Positions 18,210-26,887 of a stretch of 54,120 nucleotides of DNA are shown here, piece by piece. Both the position numbers and the translations under genes were made by a program. Source of the DNA: Candidatus Melainabacteria bacterium RIFCSPLOWO2_02_FULL_35_15 (lineage in GTDB: Bacteria; Cyanobacteriota; Vampirovibrionia; 2-02-FULL-35-15). Below the pieces are notes generated by a model. It ran no database searches and was not told the DNA's origin. It saw only the letters and a list, made by a program, of their open reading frames with translations. The stretch's first letter is position 1. The number at the start of each line of letters is the position of its first letter. Location of the stretch: positions 1 through 54,120 of the forward strand of contig MFRN01000040.1 of NCBI GenBank assembly GCA_001784585.1. The letters are read 5' to 3'.

Positions 18210-19382
18210 ATGGCAAATAAGAAATTAAAAGTTTTAATGATAAATTATGAATTCCCTCCAATAGGAGGGGGAGGAGGCACCACTACAAGATTTCTTGCAA
18301 AATATATGGCAAGGCTCGGTGTAGATGTAAATATTTTAACTTCTAAGCCGGGAAAAGAAGATGTAGTGAATCATCCTGAAGGATATCGTTTATATTATAT
18401 TGGTCGGACTAAAAATAAATTATCCGGTACACATATACCCGAGCTTGTAATATTTGCTTTAACAATCATTTATTATTCAAAGACTGTATTAAAGCAAATT
18501 CAGCCTGATCTTATACACTGTTTTTTTACCCTGCCATCAGGAAGCTGTGGATTATATTGTAAAAAGGTTTATAAAATTCCGTATATTATCTCAGCACTGG
18601 GTGCAGATGTTCCTGGATTCAATATAGGCGACTGGAGACTCGATATTTATCATACATTAACCAGGTTCTTATCAAAATCAATCTGGAACAACTCTTCACA
18701 TATAATAGCTAACGGTAGTTCTTTAAAAGAAACCTGCAAAAGATTTTCACCAGAACAAGAGATTGAAATTATATCTAACGGAGTAGACCCGGAACTCTTC
18801 TATCCGGATAAAAACAAACATCCCGGAACAAACGAAGTCCAGCTGCTCTTCATAAGCAGACTTATGCCCCAAAAAGGGGTTGATACTTTAATAAAAGCAT
18901 GCAATGTTTTAAATAAACGAGGAACTACAAATTATAAGCTTACAATTGTTGGGGAAGGATATTTAAAGGATTTAATGTTTTCATTAATAGATAAATTTGA
19001 CCTGAGAGAAAAAATAAATTTTCTTGGCTGGAAAGATCTGGAAGAGTTACCGGAGATTTACAGAAGGGCAGATATTTTTATCCTTCCCTCTGTTATGGAA
19101 GGCATGTCCAGTGTAGTCCTTCAGGCAATGGCATCAGGCTTACCAATAGTAGCTTCCAGAGTTAAAGGATTTGAAGAAGTAGTAGTAGAAAATATAAATG
19201 GATTATTCGCTGAATATAATAATCCTGAACAATTCGCAGAAGCCATAGAAAAGTTAATTAAGTCGCCAGAATTAAGAGAAAAAATGTCTAAACAAAGCGT
19301 AGAAAAGTCAAAACAATTTTCATGGGAAAATATTGCAAAGAAATATTTAGAATTTTACGAAAAGGCTGTATTGGGAAATTAA
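18210..19382 (+). CDS. GT4-family glycosyltransferase
   Basis: A 390-residue GT-B fold enzyme. The N-terminal glycine-rich loop is PPIGGGGGTTTRFLAKYMA; the C-terminal nucleotide-sugar domain has LLFISRLMPQKGVDTLIKA and the family signature EGMSSVVLQAMASGLPIVAS, containing the E-x7-E-like motif of GT4 retaining transferases. It probably adds a sugar from an NDP-sugar donor to a lipid-linked glycan at the cytoplasmic face; the donor cannot be told. There is no ribosome site before the ATG, but TATAAT ends ten bases upstream. Its stop overlaps the stop of the convergent methyltransferase gene in TTAA. Confidence 0.9.
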   Translation: MANKKLKVLMINYEFPPIGGGGGTTTRFLAKYMARLGVDVNILTSKPGKEDVVNHPEGYRLYYIGRTKNKLSGTHIPELVIFALTIIYYSKTVLKQIQPDLIHCFFTLPSGSCGLYCKKVYKIPYIISALGADVPGFNIGDWRLDIYHTLTRFLSKSIWNNSSHIIANGSSLKETCKRFSPEQEIEIISNGVDPELFYPDKNKHPGTNEVQLLFISRLMPQKGVDTLIKACNVLNKRGTTNYKLTIVGEGYLKDLMFSLIDKFDLREKINFLGWKDLEELPEIYRRADIFILPSVMEGMSSVVLQAMASGLPIVASRVKGFEEVVVENINGLFAEYNNPEQFAEAIEKLIKSPELREKMSKQSVEKSKQFSWENIAKKYLEFYEKAVLGN

Positions 19383-20305
19383 TTCCCGGACTTTCTGGCA
19401 GTAAGCACTATAGGCGTATACATTTCAAACATATTTAAAACATCAGCTAAGAATGAAGATATTTTTAGTTTTTGTATCAGCGAAATCATTGGTCTGATTT
19501 TTTGGAGGGATGCCCAGTCAGAATAGTTTCCTGTCGTAAGGCGCTTTTTAAATACACCTTTACCCCAGCTTAAAACTTGCACATTTTTCATCTTAGTTAA
19601 AATTCTTTTTAAATAAAACGGACTTATTAACTGGAGGGTATCAATATATTTTGGATTTTTTCCTGCTAATAAAGCATAAACTTTAGCTAAAAATCTGTTT
19701 GTTAAACAAGGCCAAAGTATCCCATAATGACCTTCCCAGAAAGAAAAATAATTTGGAATTACAAACTGCAAATACCCACCTGCTTTAAGCACTCTGATGG
19801 ATTCTTCAAGCACAAGCTCAGGGTTCTGAACATGCTCTAAAACATTTGTAGAGTAAATAAAATCAAAGCTATTGTCAGAAAATGGAAGCTTTTCAGCACT
19901 GGCAGAAATAACAATATCCTTTGGAAGACTATATTCTCTTAAAAGCGCAAGCGATATTTCATTAAATGGAGAGAACTCATCCTGCGAAGGTTCTACTCCA
20001 AATGCATCAATCTGATACCTGGTTCTGGCAGTAACTAAAAATGTCCCGACACCTGTACCGATTTCCAGTAATTTTTTATTTTTAAAATCAATTTTTTCAA
20101 ACTTGCTTATCTCAGAAATAAAAAGCTCAACTTGTTCAATTGCCCTGTCTTCTGCTAAAAACTCACATGCAATTGCCTTAAAATCCCGCTCTAAAAGATC
20201 TCCGGTTGACTCACTGAGAGCATCTGCAAGCTTATCAACAATTAATGAATCTTTTGAAATCAAAGTCATCATAAGCTTAAACATATCATATACAAACAAT
20301 TTCAA
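19379..20305 (-). CDS. Class I SAM-dependent methyltransferase
   Basis: A protein of up to 308 residues. Motif I is LLEIGTGVGTFLVTAR (about residues 79-94); motif II/III FDFIYSTNVLEHVQNPELVL and the post-motif VLKAGGYLQFVIPNYFSFWE place it in the Methyltransf_11 group, often found acting on sugars or lipids in glycan clusters. Two starts are possible: TTG at 20305, where a promoter with exact TTGACA and TAGAAT would give a leaderless message, or ATG at 20284, seven codons in. It is convergent with the GT4 gene and divergent from another methyltransferase, so a role in modifying the same glycan is plausible but unproved. Confidence 0.85.
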   Translation of the reverse strand: MKLFVYDMFKLMMTLISKDSLIVDKLADALSESTGDLLERDFKAIACEFLAEDRAIEQVELFISEISKFEKIDFKNKKLLEIGTGVGTFLVTARTRYQIDAFGVEPSQDEFSPFNEISLALLREYSLPKDIVISASAEKLPFSDNSFDFIYSTNVLEHVQNPELVLEESIRVLKAGGYLQFVIPNYFSFWEGHYGILWPCLTNRFLAKVYALLAGKNPKYIDTLQLISPFYLKRILTKMKNVQVLSWGKGVFKKRLTTGNYSDWASLQKIRPMISLIQKLKISSFLADVLNMFEMYTPIVLTARKSGN

Positions 20306-20309
20306 GCAT

Positions 20310-20337
20310 ATTCTAAATTACCAAAATGTCATGTCAA
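20310..20337 (-). promoter_or_regulatory. Promoter of the 19379 methyltransferase gene
   Basis: On the minus strand the exact minus-35 TTGACA (20332-20337) is separated by 16 bases from minus-10 TAGAAT (20310-20315). The predicted transcription start falls on the TTG at 20305. Confidence 0.6.
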
Positions 20338-20377
20338 ATATTGTTATGGTAAATTTACTGTTTTATAAGGAATACAA

Positions 20378-21463
20378 ATGAAAGAAAGAATTATTAAATA
20401 CCTAAGCTGTCCTGGTTGTAAATCAAACTCTGATCTTAAATTAAAAGTATCAATCACAGATAAAAACACAAACCATATAATGGAAGGTAATTTAGAGTGC
20501 CTTTTATGCAAAACTATCTATCCTATTAAAGGTGGTGTTCCCCTTTTTTGTCTTAGTCACACTGATCCTATTGTAGATCTAAACAGAAAAAACTTTGCAG
20601 ATGAGTGGATGTATTTTACAGCTGATATAGATAAAGAACTTGCTAAAAGAGAACTGGATAGCTATTTTCATGACTTTGTGACCTATAGTGATCTTGAAAA
20701 TAAAATTGTCCTGGATGCAGGATGCGGAGGTGGAAGATTTTGTTATGTAGTTGCAGCAGAATCTAAAGCAAAAGAAATATTTGCAGTGGATCTGTCACAT
20801 GCAGTATTTTCAGCTTTTAAAAATACAAAACAATTTGATAATGTAAATATTATTCAGGGAGATCTAACTAATCTGCCATTTAAAAACTTACCGGAACAGG
20901 AGCTGTTTGATTTTATTTATTCAGTCGGGGTTTTACATCATCTGCCCGCTCCAAAAGCCGGATTTAGTTTACTTTCAAAGCATCTTAAGAAGAACGGGAA
21001 AATACTTGTCTGGGTTTATGGAAAAGAAGGAAATGTATTATATATAAATTTTGCAGACCCAATAAGAAATTTAATAACTTCAAAATTACCCTTTAAAGTT
21101 AATCTCGTTTTATCATTTACTATATCGGCAATACTATGGGCAATTATTTGGCTCTTATATGCTCCCTTAAATTTAATTCTGCCCTCTAATACAATAAACA
21201 AGATTTTGCCATTTAATGAATATTTTAATTTTTTCAGAAAAAGAGGATTTAAAGATTTCTGGAGAACTGTGCTGGATAAAATGATTCCGACAATTTCATA
21301 CTACATTTCAAAGAATGAGTTTGTCGACTGGTTTAAAGCAAATAACCTGAATTACAAACTCTATTTTAGAAACGGTCACAGCTGGGTTGGACTTGGTGAA
21401 TATCCGGCAGAAGCCAATGTTTTACCGAAAAAACACACCGGAGCATTTGTATCCACAAACTAA
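20378..21463 (+). CDS. SAM-dependent methyltransferase with N-terminal Trm112-like zinc ribbon
   Basis: A 361-residue protein. Residues 8-60 contain CPGC and CLLC pairs ending in YPIKGGVPLF, the Trm112-like ribbon often fused to methyltransferases. Motif I follows as VLDAGCGGGRFCYVVAA, then FDFIYSVGVLHHLPAPKAGF. A hydrophobic pair of helices (about residues 234-272, LVLSFTISAILWAIIWLLY) suggests membrane association. The substrate is unknown; the surroundings suggest a glycan or lipid carrier. AAGGAA lies seven bases before the ATG. The 3' end overlaps the end of the convergent DUF5989 gene by four bases (CTAA), so transcripts from both sides run into each other. Confidence 0.88.
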   Translation: MKERIIKYLSCPGCKSNSDLKLKVSITDKNTNHIMEGNLECLLCKTIYPIKGGVPLFCLSHTDPIVDLNRKNFADEWMYFTADIDKELAKRELDSYFHDFVTYSDLENKIVLDAGCGGGRFCYVVAAESKAKEIFAVDLSHAVFSAFKNTKQFDNVNIIQGDLTNLPFKNLPEQELFDFIYSVGVLHHLPAPKAGFSLLSKHLKKNGKILVWVYGKEGNVLYINFADPIRNLITSKLPFKVNLVLSFTISAILWAIIWLLYAPLNLILPSNTINKILPFNEYFNFFRKRGFKDFWRTVLDKMIPTISYYISKNEFVDWFKANNLNYKLYFRNGHSWVGLGEYPAEANVLPKKHTGAFVSTN

Positions 21464-21618
21464 AACAATGCATAAATAAACGGAGCCAAAGCAGACCCTT
21501 CAGTAAACAAGATCAAGGCTCCAAGTAAGATTAAAAAAAGAAATATCGGAGTCAGCCACCATTTTTTCCTGGCTTTCAAAAAATCTAAGAACTCTTTTAT
21601 TACTGCTAATTTTTTCAT
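21460..21618 (-). CDS. DUF5989-family 52-residue membrane protein
   Basis: A short gene found by reading the minus strand: 52 codons from ATG at 21618 to TAG at 21460-21462. The N-terminus is amphipathic and basic (EFLDFLKARKKWW), then one helix (LTPIFLFLILLGALILF), then the end TEGSALAPFIYALF. The KKWWL-P-helix-G-S-A-APFIY plan is that of the DUF5989 proteins found beside SxtJ and carbamoyltransferases. Its role is unknown; one membrane span with the basic segment at the cytoplasmic side is likely. It lies 11 bases after the SGNH gene and is the last gene of the eight-gene operon. Its 3' end overlaps the convergent methyltransferase gene by four bases. Confidence 0.88.
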   Translation of the reverse strand: MKKLAVIKEFLDFLKARKKWWLTPIFLFLILLGALILFTEGSALAPFIYALF

Positions 21619-21629
21619 TTATCTGCTTT

Positions 21630-22958
21630 TTATTTTTTAAAACATAGAGAATTGCTTACCAGAAAATTATAGATCCTTTTGGCTATATCTTCTGATAACT
21701 CACTGGAATAATGGTCTATATCAACATAAAGCGGCTTTTTAACATTTTCCTGTATATCGGCAAGCCAAAGGAAATTCTTTCCCATATTGTTTTTCCAAAC
21801 ATAATTTTCCATAACTTCATAGCCATACCTGGAGTAAAGAAACTTCCCAAAGCCCTTACCAGCAAATATGTGATATTTTAAATTGTATTTATACGTTGGA
21901 ACAGGTTGCCAGACAAATAATGTTTTCACGTTAAAAGTCTGTGCAGTGCTTTCAATCAGTTTTTTGTTTGCAATATAGCGCTTTATTACTTTTTCCAGCA
22001 ATTCCTTATTATCGTAATTTTCTCTGATTTTTTCCGGCTCAACATCAGCTATTTTTTTTATGTCTTTGACTATATTAACAAGCGGTAAATCTACAAGCAG
22101 TGTTTTTCCTTTATTATCTACAAATTTTCTAAATCTTTCTGTAAACAAAGGCTCGTTATTAAAATAATAAAAATCATTTAAACCATCTATGAATATTGCT
22201 AAGTCAGGTATAAATCCCGAAGTTAAAAGCTCCTGAAAAAGGATTTTTTCCTGGAAAGAAAAATAATTTCCGCAGCCAAAATTATATACATAGCTTTTAG
22301 CTTTTAGCTTTTGGCTATTAGAGGAAAGTGCTTCCTGCAAGCAGGAGGCAATTGTTTGATCATCCGGCACACCATAGCCAAATGTTGTCGAACCACCAAA
22401 TAAAAATACATTTAAATTTTTTGGATCCGGAGGCCATGGTCCCTGATTTTTTGTAATTCTGAATCCTGCTTCATGGACATTTACATATTTGCCTTTAAAA
22501 GATCTTTCTTTAAACTGTGTATAAGGCTTGTATACATAAGGCCTTGACCAGGTCTCATATAAAAGCAGATTTACTTCTCTGTCCATTAAATCAGGGTAAA
22601 GAACTTTAAGCAATTTACCGGAAGTAAAGATCTGCTCCTTATAAAAAGACACATCCTTGATTACCTGATATCCATATATAAGAATATTAATGAAAAGAAA
22701 TAATAAAAAAGCACTTAAAAAGTTTATTGCAATGAATTTATAAACATTCAAAATCCTATTTGATAAAAAATGTTGTTTTTTTACAGCAATGAAAAATAAG
22801 CCCAGTGTGATTAAACTTAAATTAATTAAAATAATCGGTATTCTGTAATTAAGCTCTACAATTGCATATGGAGAAACAAACTTTTCAAGGAAAATCCGGT
22901 TTGTACTTATCCCCAGGAGTATAAAAAAGGCACCAATATAATATTTTATTTTTGACAT
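21630..22958 (-). CDS. Membrane-anchored SGNH/GDSL-fold protein
   Basis: A 442-residue protein with three hydrophobic helices (about 7-25, 40-58, 75-97) and then an extracytoplasmic SGNH domain. Block I is FGGSTTFGYG with the nucleophile Ser190; block II is YNFGCGNY; block III is FIDGLND (Asn261); the catalytic DxxH is DIDHYSSE near residue 417. Such proteins are acyl-esterases or acyltransferases on cell-surface sugars. It is in the carbamoyltransferase-SxtJ-DUF5989 cassette, three bases after the SxtJ gene. Three and a half copies of a 7-base repeat (22291-22318) encode SQKLKAKS between blocks I and II, a place where contraction would shift the frame. Confidence 0.85.
   Translation of the reverse strand: MSKIKYYIGAFFILLGISTNRIFLEKFVSPYAIVELNYRIPIILINLSLITLGLFFIAVKKQHFLSNRILNVYKFIAINFLSAFLLFLFINILIYGYQVIKDVSFYKEQIFTSGKLLKVLYPDLMDREVNLLLYETWSRPYVYKPYTQFKERSFKGKYVNVHEAGFRITKNQGPWPPDPKNLNVFLFGGSTTFGYGVPDDQTIASCLQEALSSNSQKLKAKSYVYNFGCGNYFSFQEKILFQELLTSGFIPDLAIFIDGLNDFYYFNNEPLFTERFRKFVDNKGKTLLVDLPLVNIVKDIKKIADVEPEKIRENYDNKELLEKVIKRYIANKKLIESTAQTFNVKTLFVWQPVPTYKYNLKYHIFAGKGFGKFLYSRYGYEVMENYVWKNNMGKNFLWLADIQENVKKPLYVDIDHYSSELSEDIAKRIYNFLVSNSLCFKK
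22291..22318. repeat. 7-base tandem repeat inside the SGNH gene
   Basis: Three perfect TAGCTTT units (22291-22311) are followed by one diverged unit, TGGCTAT. Because the unit is not a multiple of three, gain or loss of a copy would break the reading frame. Confidence 0.75.
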
Positions 22959-22961
22959 TTG

Positions 22962-23381
22962 TTAGTATTGCTTTTCATAGCTAGATTTATTTATTATACT
23001 TTTTTCTCTCTTAACCCAGTATGATTTCTTATTCTTATCAATTCTTAAGTCCAGAATATCTTTTCCTGAAACTCTACAAATAATACCAATAGGCGTTATA
23101 ACAAAATAAAAAAGAACAGATAATATAACTTTTGTCATAATGGAGCCAATGATTAAAGCAAAGGCCATCCAGACTTTTTGTATAGGCTTTAGGATTACAG
23201 GAAAAATTAGCCCAAAAAAACCAAAAAAAATAGAAGCCAATAGTAAACAAATAAAAGATGGTTTATGTTTCCACCAGAACAAAGCTGTAAGCAGCCCAAA
23301 AACAACAGCAAGAGTTATACCAAACTCTCTAAGTTCTTTTTTAGTACTTTTTATATTTTTAATTTCGCTTAGTAAGCTCAT
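22962..23381 (-). CDS. SxtJ-family membrane protein
   Basis: About 139 residues with three to four hydrophobic helices. Short polar N-terminus, then FGITLAVVFGLLTALFWW and later FPVILKPIQKVWMAFALIIG and LFYFVITPIGIICRVSGKD, which match the SxtJ pattern (KPI-W-FA, then YF-ITPIG and R-GKD). The function is unknown in known members, although they are regularly next to carbamoyltransferases. I chose ATG at 23381, eight bases after the carbamoyltransferase stop, rather than the TTG at 23393 that overlaps it. A weak GAGA ribosome site precedes it. Confidence 0.85.
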   Translation of the reverse strand: MSLLSEIKNIKSTKKELREFGITLAVVFGLLTALFWWKHKPSFICLLLASIFFGFFGLIFPVILKPIQKVWMAFALIIGSIMTKVILSVLFYFVITPIGIICRVSGKDILDLRIDKNKKSYWVKREKSIINKSSYEKQY

Positions 23382-23389
23382 GTTAATTC

Positions 23390-25207
23390 TCAATCCAACT
23401 CAAACTCTTTTTGCCAGTCAACATCTTTATCCAAAGGCTTTTGCTGTGACTTATCTAAAAGGAAATTACCAAGTACAAGATAATCCATATTAGTTCTCAT
23501 AAAACACAAATAAGCTTCTTCCGGAGTACAAACTATAGGTTCCCCTCTTACATTAAAAGAAGTATTTACAATGACTGCACAACCATATTTCTCATCAAAT
23601 TTTGAAATCAATTTATGATAAAGAGGACTGTCACTCTTCTCTACTGTTTGAAGTCTTGCTGAATAATCTATATGTGTAACTGCAGGAATTGTAGATCGGG
23701 CAATATTTAATTTGCTTATGCCAAATAGTTTTTCTTCTTCTTTTGACATCTGCTTTCTAAGTTCTTTTTTTACAGGTGCTACTAATAACATATAAGGACT
23801 TTCACAATCAATATCAAAATAATCTTTTGTTTTTTCTTTTATTACCGATGGTGCAAATGGCCTGAAACTCTCTCTAAATTTAATCTTCAGGTTCATCTGT
23901 TCCTGCATTTTCGGAGAGCGGGGATCACCTATTATAGTTCGTGCACCAAGGGCTCTGGGGCCAAATTCCATTCTGCCCTGGAACCAGCCAATTACTTTTT
24001 CAGCTGCAATTAAGTCTGAAACTTTTCCTGTAATTTCTTCATCGGTTAATTTAATAAATGGAACATTTTGTTTCTTTAAAAAATTAGAGATATAATTCTC
24101 GTCATAATCCGGTCCAAGACAGGAGCCAAACTGCAGATCTTTTTTATCATTAACTTCCTTTTTATTTCCCAAATACTGATGCCACACAAACAAAGCTGCT
24201 CCCAGAGCACTTCCTGCATCTCCACTGGCTGGCTGTACCCATATGTTTTTAAACGGCCCTTCACGTAATATTTTTCCATTACCAACACAGTTTAAAGCTA
24301 CGCCACCTGACAAGCACAAGTTTTTCTGATTTGTAATTTTGTAAGCATGTTTTGCCATTTTAAGCATTACTTCTTCTGTAACTTCCTGAACAGATCGCGC
24401 CAGATCCATATCGCGCTGTGTAATTTTTGATTCTGCTTCTCTTGACTGTCCTCCAAATAATCTGTCAAATTTTTTGTTTGTCATTGTCAGTCCTGCACAA
24501 TAATCAAAATAATTCATATTCAGCTTAAAAGAGCCATCTTCCTTTAAATCAATCAGCTCAGATAAAATTAAATCTTTATATTTTGGTTCACCATAAGGTG
24601 CAAGCCCCATAACCTTGTATTCACCGGAGTTAACTTTAAATCCGGTGTAGTAAGTAAATGCTGAGTAAAGGAGTCCTAAAGAGTGCGGAAACTTTAGCTC
24701 TTCCAAGATTTCAATTTTATTCCCGCTTCCTAAACCAATGCTTGTAGTAGTCCATTCCCCGACACCATCCATAGTAAGAATGGCTGCTTCCTGATACGGT
24801 GACGGAAAAAATGCAGATGCCTCGTGGGATTCATGATGTTCAGGAAAAATAATTTTCCCGTCATAATTAAGCTTTTCCCTGATAAGCTCCTTCATCCAGA
24901 GTTTTTGCTTTATCCAGAGAGGAACTGCCCTTAAAAATGATTTAATACCAAATGGTGCGTATGCCAAATAGCTGTCTAAAATACGCTCAAACTTTAAAAA
25001 TGGTTTTTCATAAAAAGCCACAAAATCCAAATCTCCAGAAGTTAACCTGCTATTTTGAAGACAATAGTTTATTGCATTAACCGGGAATGAAGCATCATGT
25101 TTTTTCCTGGTAAATCTTTCTTCCTGAGCTGCTGAAACTATCCTGCCGTCTTGCACCAGGCAAGCAGCACTGTCATGATAAAAAGCTGAGATACCAAGAA
25201 TATTCAT
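23390..25207 (-). CDS. NodU/CmcH-type carbamoyltransferase
   Basis: A 605-residue enzyme that transfers a carbamoyl group from carbamoyl phosphate to a hydroxyl, by way of a carbamoyl adenylate. The N-terminus MNILGISAFYHDSAACLV and QEERFTRKKHDASFP are the family start. The metal-binding HxxxH is His124 and His128 in EHHESHEASAFF; the C-terminal YrdC-like/TobZ part has FQGRMEFGPRALGARTIIGD and NTSFNVRGEPIV. The acceptor is probably a sugar on the surface glycan made by the operon (inference; NodU itself acts on Nod factor). It follows the GT-C gene by six bases and precedes the SxtJ gene by eight. Confidence 0.93.
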   Translation of the reverse strand: MNILGISAFYHDSAACLVQDGRIVSAAQEERFTRKKHDASFPVNAINYCLQNSRLTSGDLDFVAFYEKPFLKFERILDSYLAYAPFGIKSFLRAVPLWIKQKLWMKELIREKLNYDGKIIFPEHHESHEASAFFPSPYQEAAILTMDGVGEWTTTSIGLGSGNKIEILEELKFPHSLGLLYSAFTYYTGFKVNSGEYKVMGLAPYGEPKYKDLILSELIDLKEDGSFKLNMNYFDYCAGLTMTNKKFDRLFGGQSREAESKITQRDMDLARSVQEVTEEVMLKMAKHAYKITNQKNLCLSGGVALNCVGNGKILREGPFKNIWVQPASGDAGSALGAALFVWHQYLGNKKEVNDKKDLQFGSCLGPDYDENYISNFLKKQNVPFIKLTDEEITGKVSDLIAAEKVIGWFQGRMEFGPRALGARTIIGDPRSPKMQEQMNLKIKFRESFRPFAPSVIKEKTKDYFDIDCESPYMLLVAPVKKELRKQMSKEEEKLFGISKLNIARSTIPAVTHIDYSARLQTVEKSDSPLYHKLISKFDEKYGCAVIVNTSFNVRGEPIVCTPEEAYLCFMRTNMDYLVLGNFLLDKSQQKPLDKDVDWQKEFELD

Positions 25208-25213
25208 CGATTA

Positions 25214-26887
25214 TTACTTAACAGAACGCCTGTAAACAATTATCCTACTATCATTTGTATAACCATACACCTGATATTCATTGTTTACTATTGGTTTACC
25301 GCTTAAAATCTGCTCCTTATTCATTTGAAATAACCAGTCATATTGATGTAAGAATAAAAATTCAATGGGTTCTGGCAAAATAGCATTAATTTTTAAAAGC
25401 TGCTCATTAGTGGCATCCTTAAAAATTTGCCTTATCGGGTAATCAGTAAATGTAGTATGTATCCCGTCATTGAAATAAATAAAAGCTGGTTTTGAATCTT
25501 TAATAAAAGACTTAATTAACTCCGCATTATTATGGGCTCTGTCATAAAACGATTTTTCAAAATCACAATAATGTTTAATGGCTGAAACAAAGAGTGGAAT
25601 ATAAAAACATACCAAGAAAATCAGAAGCAATGCTTTACTTACCCCGGGATGTTCTTTCCTGAACGGTTTTAGATATTCCAGATTCGAATAAATTAACACC
25701 CCAAGAGAACAAATATAAAGAGGCAAATAATATGAATTATATCTCCAGAAATTTTCATGATAGACCTTAAATACTAAAACCAGAGAGGAATTAAAAAGTA
25801 AAATTGAGCCCAGTGAAAAACATAAAAAAACTTTTGTCAGGGGGCTTAGCCTGCTCCAGCTTGCAAACAGAAGAGCTACCATAACTAAAAAAACAAGAAT
25901 ATAAATTCCAATCAAAAAGTAAAAGCTTGACATAGTTAAAGCAGAATTTTGATAGGTTGCATATTCCCCGGTATACAAAGTACTACTGGTCGGATAGATA
26001 AAATAAGAACCTAAAATAACAGTAATAAAAGCATGTATATTGGAAATTATTCCATAAGGAAAATTATTAAAAACACCACCAAAAGTTTCTGCATAAGTTT
26101 GCTGTAATTCCTGAGAAAGGTGAAAATTTACCATGACAGCAACAGGATAGAAAACATATTTCTTGACAATGTAATAAAGTACCGCAAATAAACTACAAAT
26201 AAGAACAATTAAGACCGGTAGCCGAATCTTTGATTTGATTTTATTTCCTGTAAATTTTGAATTGTAAGAAACCGCCAGAAAAATGATAGTTCCGATAATA
26301 GCTCCGATGAAATGAGCTTTAAAAAACCAAAGCAAGACCAGGATTAAACCTATTTTTATAACTGAAAAATAATTAAATCCATTTTCATATTCTTTAATCA
26401 GGATATAAGTTAATAAACAAAGAAGAAAACATCCTGCCTGCTCCATCAGGGCAGTATCACAGTTTTTTATCACTGTAGGGAAAAATAAGTAAGAGATTGC
26501 AACAATAAAAGCTGTTTTTCGGTTATCTGAAACCAGCTTTTGAAAAATAAAATATAAGAAGTAGCAAACGCCTAATGCAGCAAGCCATGTTGAAAAATAT
26601 GCAATCTTCTGACTTACACCAAATAGCTTAAAAAAAAGTGCAATGTATGTGGAAAAAACAGGAAAAACAATTAAGTGGGTGGGAAATCCATACTTTAGAA
26701 TTCCCATTACTGTATAACTGCGTGCGCCAAAATCAAAATTTTCAGCAATTCCCCTTGCAACAGACAAATAAGAAACCTCATCCCATCCTAAGTAATGAGG
26801 AAAAACGAATTGGCAAATAATATATGCAGCTAACCATATAATAAAAATTACAGATATAAAAAATAAATCAGACTTATTGCTTTTCAT
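25214..26887 (-). CDS. GT-C family membrane glycosyltransferase (PMT/ArnT-like)
   Basis: A 557-residue protein with about 12 helices. The first extracytoplasmic loop has GWDEVSYLSVARGIAENFDF, in which Asp-Glu corresponds to the catalytic acidic pair of PMT_2/ArnT-like GT-C enzymes. A soluble C-terminal part (about 440-557) follows. It probably transfers a sugar from a polyprenyl phosphate made by the GT2 enzyme encoded just upstream. The two genes overlap by 14 bases, so their products are expected in stoichiometric relation. Confidence 0.78.
   Translation of the reverse strand: MKSNKSDLFFISVIFIIWLAAYIICQFVFPHYLGWDEVSYLSVARGIAENFDFGARSYTVMGILKYGFPTHLIVFPVFSTYIALFFKLFGVSQKIAYFSTWLAALGVCYFLYFIFQKLVSDNRKTAFIVAISYLFFPTVIKNCDTALMEQAGCFLLCLLTYILIKEYENGFNYFSVIKIGLILVLLWFFKAHFIGAIIGTIIFLAVSYNSKFTGNKIKSKIRLPVLIVLICSLFAVLYYIVKKYVFYPVAVMVNFHLSQELQQTYAETFGGVFNNFPYGIISNIHAFITVILGSYFIYPTSSTLYTGEYATYQNSALTMSSFYFLIGIYILVFLVMVALLFASWSRLSPLTKVFLCFSLGSILLFNSSLVLVFKVYHENFWRYNSYYLPLYICSLGVLIYSNLEYLKPFRKEHPGVSKALLLIFLVCFYIPLFVSAIKHYCDFEKSFYDRAHNNAELIKSFIKDSKPAFIYFNDGIHTTFTDYPIRQIFKDATNEQLLKINAILPEPIEFLFLHQYDWLFQMNKEQILSGKPIVNNEYQVYGYTNDSRIIVYRRSVK

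Noticed and set aside
20103-20381. 92-codon plus-strand frame over the start of the methyltransferase gene
   Set aside because: Mostly antisense to a conserved methyltransferase and overlaps the next start; shadow frame.
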